A stretch of 64,000 bases of DNA from positions 62,001-126,000 of the forward strand of contig NW_027469372.1 of NCBI RefSeq assembly GCF_051020765.1, written 5' to 3'. Below the pieces are notes generated by a model, which was not told the origin of the DNA, made no database searches, and saw nothing but the letters and a program-made list of their open reading frames with translations. Positions 57,516 to 64,000 of the stretch are shown in pieces; the stretch's first letter is position 1; each line of letters starts with the position of its first letter. The position numbers and the translations under genes were made by a program. Origin of the DNA: Lasioglossum baleicum. Lineage: Eukaryota > Arthropoda > Insecta > Hymenoptera > Halictidae.

Positions 57516-60500
57516 ATCCTCTCGCAAGTGTTTTTGCTCGACTAGCCATGCGCATCCCAAAAAACCTGCGCATGCGCATCCCACAAAACCTCGCACGTGT
57601 TTTTACTCGACTAGCCTGCGGGATGCATCCTCTCGCACGTGTTTTTACTCGACTAGCCTGCGGGATGCATCCTCTCGCACGTGTTTTTACTCGACTAGCC
57701 ATGCGCATCCCAAAAAACCTGCGCATGCGCATCCCAAAAAACCTGCGCATACGCATCCCAAAAAACCTGCGCATGCGCATCACACAAAACCTGCGCATGC
57801 GCATCCCACAAAACCTCGCACGTGTTTTTACTCGACTAGCCTGCGGGATGCATCCTCTCGCACGTGTTTTTACTCGACTAGCCTGCGGGATGCATCCTCT
57901 CGCACGTGTTTTTGCTGGACTAGCCTGCGGGATGCATCCTCTCGCACGTGTTTTTGCTCGACTAGGCATGCGCATCCCAAAAAACCTGCGCATGCGCATC
58001 CCGCAAAACCTGCGCATGCGCATCCCACAAAACCTGGCACGTGTTTTTACTCGACTAGACTGCGGGATGCATCCTCTCGCACGTGTTTTTACTCGACTAG
58101 CCTGCGGGATGCATCCTCTCGCACGTGTTTTTACTCGACTAGCCTGCGGGATGCATCCTCTCGCACGTGTTTTTACTCGACTAGCCTGCGGGATGCATTC
58201 TCTCGCACGTGTTTTTGCTCGACCAGCCTGCGGGATGCATCCTCTCGCACGTGTTTTTGCTCGACTAGCCTGCGGGATGCATCCTCTCGCACGTGTTTTT
58301 ACTCGACTACCCTGCGGGATGCATCCTCTCGCACGTGTTTTTGCTCGACTAGCCATGCGCATCCCAAAAAACCTGTGCATGAGCATCCCAAAAAACCTGC
58401 GCATGCGCATCCCACAAAACCTGCGCATGCGCATCCCACAAAACCTGCGCATGCGCATCCCACAAAACCTCGCACGTGTTTGTGCTCGACTAGCCTGCGG
58501 GAAGCATCCTCTTGCACGTGTTTTTACTCGACTAGCCTGCGGGATGCATCCTCTCGCACGTGTTTTTACTCGACTAGCCTGCGGGAAGCATCCTCTCGCA
58601 CGTGTTTTTACTCGACTAGCCTGCGGGATGCATCCTCTCGCACGTGTTTTTACTCGACTAGCCTGCGGGAAGCATCCTCTCGCACGTGTTTTTACTCGAC
58701 TAGCCTGCGGGATGCATCCTCTCGCACGTGTTTTTACTCGACTAGCCTGCGGGAAGCATCCTCTTGCACGTGTTTTTACTCGACTAGCCTGCGGGATGCA
58801 TCCTCTCGCACGTGTTTTTGCTCGACTAGCCATGCGCATCCCAAAAAACCTGCGCATGCGCATCCCACAAAACCTGCGCATGCGCATCCCACAAAACCTC
58901 GCACGTGTTTTTACTCGACTAGCCTGCGGGATGCATCCTCTCGCACGTGTTTTTGCTCGACTAGCCATGCGCATCCCACAAAACCTGCGCATGCGCATCC
59001 CACAAAACCTCGCACGTGTTTTTACTCGACTAGCCTGCGGGATGCATTCTCTCGCACGTGTTTTTGCTCGACTAGCCTGCGGGATGCATCCTCTCGCACG
59101 TGTTTGTGCTCGACTAGCCTGCGGGATGCATCCTCTCGCACGTGTTTTTACTCGACTAGCCTGCGGGATGCATCCTCTCGCACGTGTTTTTACTCCACTA
59201 GCCTGCAGGATGCATCCTCTCGCACGTGTTTTTACTCGACTAGCCTGCGGGATGCATCCTCTCGCACGTGTTTTAGCTCGACCAGCCTGCGGGATGCATC
59301 CTCTCGCACGTGTTTTTGCTCGTCTAGCTTGCGGGATGCATCCTCTCGCACGTGTTTTTACTCGACTAGCCTTCGGGATTCATCCTCTCGCACGTGTTTT
59401 TACTCGACTAGCCTGCGGGATGCATCGTCTCGCACGTGTTTTTGCTCGACTAGCCATGCGCATCCCAAAAAACCTGCGCATGCGCATCCCAAAAAACCTG
59501 CGCATGCGCATCCCAAAAAACCTGCGCATGCGCATCCCACAAAACCTGCGCATGCGCATCCCACAAAACCTCGCACGTGTTTTTACTCGACTAGCCTGCG
59601 GGATGCATCCTCTCGCACGTGTTTTTACTCGACTAGCCTGCGTGATGCATCCTCTCGCACGTGTTTTTGCTCGACTAGCCTGCGGGATGCATCCTCTCGC
59701 ACGTGTTTTTACTCGACTACCCTGCGGGATGCATCCTCTCGCACGTGTTTTTGCTCGACTAGCCATGCGCATCCCAAAAAACCTGCGCATGCGCATCCCA
59801 CAAAACCTGCGCATGCGCATCCCACAAAACCTCGCACGTGTTTTTACTCGACTAGCCTGCGGGATGCATCCTCTCGCACGTGTTTTTACTCGACTAGCCT
59901 GCGGGATGCATCCTCTCGCACGTGTTTTTGCTGGACTAGCCTGCGGGATGCATCCTCTCGCACGTGTTTTTACTCGACTACTCTGCGGGATGCATCCTCT
60001 CGCACGTGTTTTTGCTCGACTAGCCATGCGCATCCCAAAAAACCTGCGCATGCGCATCCCACAAAACCTGCGCATGCGCATCCCACAAAACCTCGCACGT
60101 GTTTTTACTCGACTAGCCTGCGGGATGCATCCTCTCGCACGTGTTTTTACTCGACTAGCCTGCGGGATGCATCCTCTCGCACGTGTTTTTGCTCGACTAG
60201 CCTGCGGGATGCATCCTCTCGCACGTGTTTTTACTCGACTACCCTGCGGGATGCATCCTCTCGCACGTGTTTTTGCTCGACTAGCCATGCGCATCCCAAA
60301 AAACCTGCGCATGCGCATCCCACAAAACCTGCGCATGCGCATCCCACAAAACCTCGCACGTGTTTTTACTCGTCTAGCCTGCAGGATGCATCCTCTCGCA
60401 CGTGTTTTTACTCGACTACCCTGCGGGATGCATCCTCTCGCACGTGTTTTTGCTCGACTAGCCATGCGCATCCCAAAAAACCTGCGCATGCGCATCCCAC

Positions 60501-63500
60501 AAAACCTGCGCATGCGCATCCCACAAAACCTCGCACGTGTTTTTACTCGTCTAGCCTGCGGGATGCATCCTCTCGCACGTGTTTTTACTCGACTAGCCTG
60601 CGGGATGCATCCTCTCGCACGTGTTTTTGCTCGACTAGCCTGCGGGATGCATCCTCTCGCACGTGTTTTTGCTCGACTAGGCATGCGCATCCCAAAAAAC
60701 CTGCGCATGCGCATCCCACAAAACCTGCGCATGCGCATCCCACAAAACCTCGCACGTGTTTTTACTCGACTAGCCTGCGGGATGCATCCTCTCGCACGTG
60801 TTTTTACTCGACTACCCTGCGGGATGCATCCTCTCGCACGTGTTTTTGCTCGACTAGCCATGCGCATCCCAAAAAACCTGCGCATGCGCATCCCACAAAA
60901 CCTGCGCATGCGCATCCCACAAAACCTCGCACGTGTTTTTACTCGACTAGCCTGCGGGATGCATCCTCTCGCACGTGTTTTTACTCGACTAGCCTGCGGG
61001 ATGCATCCTCTCGCACGTGTTTTTACTCGACTACCCTGCGGGATGCATCCTCTCGCACGTGTTTTTGCTCGACTAGCCTGCGGGATGCATTCTCTCGCAC
61101 GTGTTTTTACTCGACTACCCTGCGGGACGCATCCTCTCGCAAGTGTTTTTGCTCGACTAGCCATGCACATCCCAAAAAACCTGCGCATGCGCATCCCACA
61201 AAACCTGCGCATGCGCATCCCACAAAACCTCGCACGTGTTTTTACTCGACTAGCCTGCGGGATGCATCCTCTCGCACGTGTTTTTACTCGACTAGCCTGC
61301 GGGATGCATCCTCTCGCACGTGTTTTTGCTCGACTAGCCTGCGGGATGCATCCTCTCGCACGTGTTTTTACTCGACTACCCTGCGGGATGCATCCTCTCG
61401 CACGTGTTTTTGCTCGACTAGCCATGCGCATCCCAAAAAACCTGCGCATGCGCATCCCACAAAACCTGCGCATGCGCATCCCACAAAACCTCGCACGTGT
61501 TTTTACTCGACTAGCCTGCGGGATGCATCCTCTCGCACGTGTTTTTACTCGACTAGCCTGCGGGATGCATCCTCTCGCACGTGTTTTTGCTGGACTAGCC
61601 TGCGGGATGCATCCTCTCGCACGTGTTTTTACTCGACTACTCTGCGGGATGCATCCTCTCGCACGTGTTTTTGCTCGACTAGCCATGCGCATCCCAAAAA
61701 ACCTGCGCATGCGCATCCCACAAAACCTGCGCATGCGCATCCCACAAAACCTCGCACGTGTTTTTACTCGACTAGCCTGCGGGATGCATCCTCTCGCACG
61801 TGTTTTTACTCGACTAGCCTGCGGGATGCATCCTCTCGCACGTGTTTTTGCTCGACTAGCCTGCGGGATGCATCCTCTCGCACGTGTTTTTACTCGACTA
61901 CCCTGCGGGATGCATCCTCTCGCACGTGTTTTTGCTCGACTAGCCATGCGCATCCCAAAAAACCTGCGCATGCGCATCCCACAAAACCTGCGCATGCGCA
62001 TCCCACAAAACCTCGCACGTGTTTTTACTCGTCTAGCCTGCAGGATGCATCCTCTCGCACGTGTTTTTACTCGACTACCCTGCGGGATGCATCCTCTCGC
62101 ACGTGTTTTTGCTCGACTAGCCATGCGCATCCCAAAAAACCTGCGCATGCGCATCCCACAAAACCTGCGCATGCGCATCCCACAAAACCTCGCACGTGTT
62201 TTTACTCGTCTAGCCTGCGGGATGCATCCTCTCGCACGTGTTTTTACTCGACTAGCCTGCGGGATGCATCCTCTCGCACGTGTTTTTGCTCGACTAGCCT
62301 GCGGGATGCATCCTCTCGCACGTGTTTTTGCTCGACTAGGCATGCGCATCCCAAAAAACCTGCGCATGCGCATCCCACAAAACCTGCGCATGCGCATCCC
62401 ACAAAACCTCGCACGTGTTTTTACTCGACTAGCCTGCGGGATGCATCCTCTCGCACGTGTTTTTACTCGACTACCCTGCGGGATGCATCCTCTCGCACGT
62501 GTTTTTGCTCGACTAGCCATGCGCATCCCAAAAAACCTGCGCATGCGCATCCCACAAAACCTGCGCATGCGCATCCCACAAAACCTCGCACGTGTTTTTA
62601 CTCGACTAGCCTGCGGGATGCATCCTCTCGCACGTGTTTTTACTCGACTAGCCTGCGGGATGCATCCTCTCGCACGTGTTTTTACTCGACTACCCTGCGG
62701 GATGCATCCTCTCGCACGTGTTTTTGCTCGACTAGCCTGCGGGATGCATTCTCTCGCACGTGTTTTTACTCGACTACCCTGCGGGACGCATCCTCTCGCA
62801 AGTGTTTTTGCTCGACTAGCCATGCACATCCCAAAAAACCTGCGCATGCGCATCCCACAAAACCTGCGCATGCGCATCCCACAAAACCTCGCACGTGTTT
62901 TTACTCGACTAGCCTGCGGGATGCATCCTCTCGCACGTGTTTTTACTCGACTAGCCTGCGGGATGCATCCTCTCGCACGTGTTTTTACTCGACTAGCCTG
63001 CGGGAAGCATCCTCTCGCACGTGTTTTTACTCGACTAGCCTGCGGGATGCATCCTCTCGCACGTGTTTTTACTCGACTAGCCTGCGGGAAGCATCCTCTT
63101 GCACGTGTTTTTACTCGACTAGCCTGCGGGATGCATCCTCTCGCACGTGTTTTTGCTCGACTAGCCATGCGCATCCCAAAAAACCTGCGCATGCGCATCC
63201 CACAAAACCTGCGCATGCGCATCCCACAAAACCTCGCACGTGTTTTTACTCGACTAGCCTGCGGGATGCATCCTCTCGCACGTGTTTTTGCTCGACTAGC
63301 CATGCGCATCCCACAAAACCTGCGCATGCGCATCCCACAAAACCTCGCACGTGTTTTTACTCGACTAGCCTGCGGGATGCATTCTCTCGCACGTGTTTTT
63401 GCTCGACTAGCCTGCGGGATGCATCCTCTCGCACGTGTTTGTGCTCGACTAGCCTGCGGGATGCATCCTCTCGCACGTGTTTTTACTCGACTAGCCTGCG

Positions 63501-64000
63501 GGATGCATCCTCTCGCACGTGTTTTTACTCCACTAGCCTGCAGGATGCATCCTCTCGCACGTGTTTTTACTCGACTAGCCTGCGGGATGCATCCTCTCGC
63601 ACGTGTTTTAGCTCGACCAGCCTGCGGGATGCATCCTCTCGCACGTGTTTTTGCTCGTCTAGCTTGCGGGATGCATCCTCTCGCACGTGTTTTTACTCGA
63701 CTAGCCTTCGGGATTCATCCTCTCGCACGTGTTTTTACTCGACTAGCCTGCGGGATGCATCGTCTCGCACGTGTTTTTGCTCGACTAGCCATGCGCATCC
63801 CAAAAAACCTGCGCATGCGCATCCCAAAAAACCTGCGCATGCGCATCCCAAAAAACCTGCGCATGCGCATCCCACAAAACCTGCGCATGCGCATCCCACA
63901 AAACCTCGCACGTGTTTTTACTCGACTAGCCTGCGGGATGCATCCTCTCGCACGTGTTTTTACTCGACTAGCCTGCGTGATGCATCCTCTCGCACGTGTT
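57516..64000. repeat. Composite satellite array, 42-bp and 24-bp units
   Basis: Two unit types alternate in variable blocks up to the window end. The 42-bp unit contains GGATGCATCC, CACGTG and TTTTTACTCGACTAGCC; the 24-bp unit is TGCGCATGCGCATCCCACAAAACC or a close variant. Both lengths are multiples of three, so the minus strand is open for over 1300 codons (59380-63333), a by-product of unit length. Longer-period copies exist: rare variants recur exactly 1659 bp apart (for example 59931 and 61590; 61141 and 62800) and another block recurs 4335 bp apart (59191 and 63526). No gene is supported here. Confidence 0.9.

Noticed and set aside
59380..63333. 1317-codon ORF on the minus strand (and a 519-codon one at 57439-58998)
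   Set aside because: Both are open only because the satellite units are multiples of three bases; the product would be an endless Arg-rich repeat, one frame runs into an LTR, and a single base change in one unit creates a stop near 59380.
57516..64000. CRISPR-like array
   Set aside because: Units are contiguous or mixed with a second repeat; there are no unique spacers, and the setting is eukaryotic.

Overview
The window looks like repeat-rich, probably pericentromeric or otherwise heterochromatic DNA of an insect. I saw no host gene. Apart from a satellite array in the last 6.5 kb, nearly every base belongs to nested copies of two related LTR retroelement families, called A and B here. The insect assignment is an inference. 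It rests on a tRNA-Ser-type primer-binding site, as in Drosophila 17.6/297-like errantiviruses, an errantivirus-like Gag and protease, and a glycoprotein that resembles those of arthropod chuviruses. Species cannot be told; Hymenoptera is only a guess.

Full-length copies of both families share one unusual plan: LTR - PBS - gag (435 or 452 aa, one CCHC knuckle) - a -1 frameshift signal - one long ORF that runs from an aspartic protease, through the post-protease connector and a tandem-repeat linker, directly into an Env-like glycoprotein - PPT - LTR. No reverse transcriptase, RNase H or integrase is present in any copy. LTRs are very long (A about 1.8 kb, B about 1.95 kb) and carry structured RNA motifs and stress-type promoter motifs. 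LTR B also has a sense-strand 172-codon ORF.

Layout: 1-5450, 3' part of A1. 5451-6354, fragment of a reversed LTR B. 6355-12194, A2 (half 5' LTR, gag deleted, PR-Env, half 3' LTR). 12195-34097, B cluster inserted in A2's 3' LTR with TSD GCAC: B1 (+, truncated) followed by B2 (-, env replaced by a Cys-rich ORF). B2's 5' LTR is split by A3 (24225-33193, complete, TSD CCGG). 34098-35280, rest of A2's 3' LTR, split near its end by A4 (35281-43672, minus strand, complete, TSD CCCG). 43690-54696, B3 (intact coding), whose 3' LTR holds a reversed solo LTR B4 (52265-54238, TSD TCGT). 54697-56679, A5 remnant (minus strand). 56680-57515, LTR A fragment. 57516-64000, satellite of 42-bp and 24-bp units, continuing past the window.

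The segment 1-7550 repeats about 27693-35290 with an offset of about 27.7 kb, junctions included. This implies a tandem duplication, probably by unequal crossing-over between the LTRs of A2. A4 is absent from the first unit, so it inserted later. How the parts may work together: Gag and the frameshifted Gag-PR-Env would come from one genomic RNA, while RT and integrase would have to be supplied by another element. The most unusual features are the RT-less but Env-carrying architecture shared by two families, the LTR-encoded ORF, the Cys-rich ORF in B2, and several RNA hairpins whose stems differ by compensatory changes.
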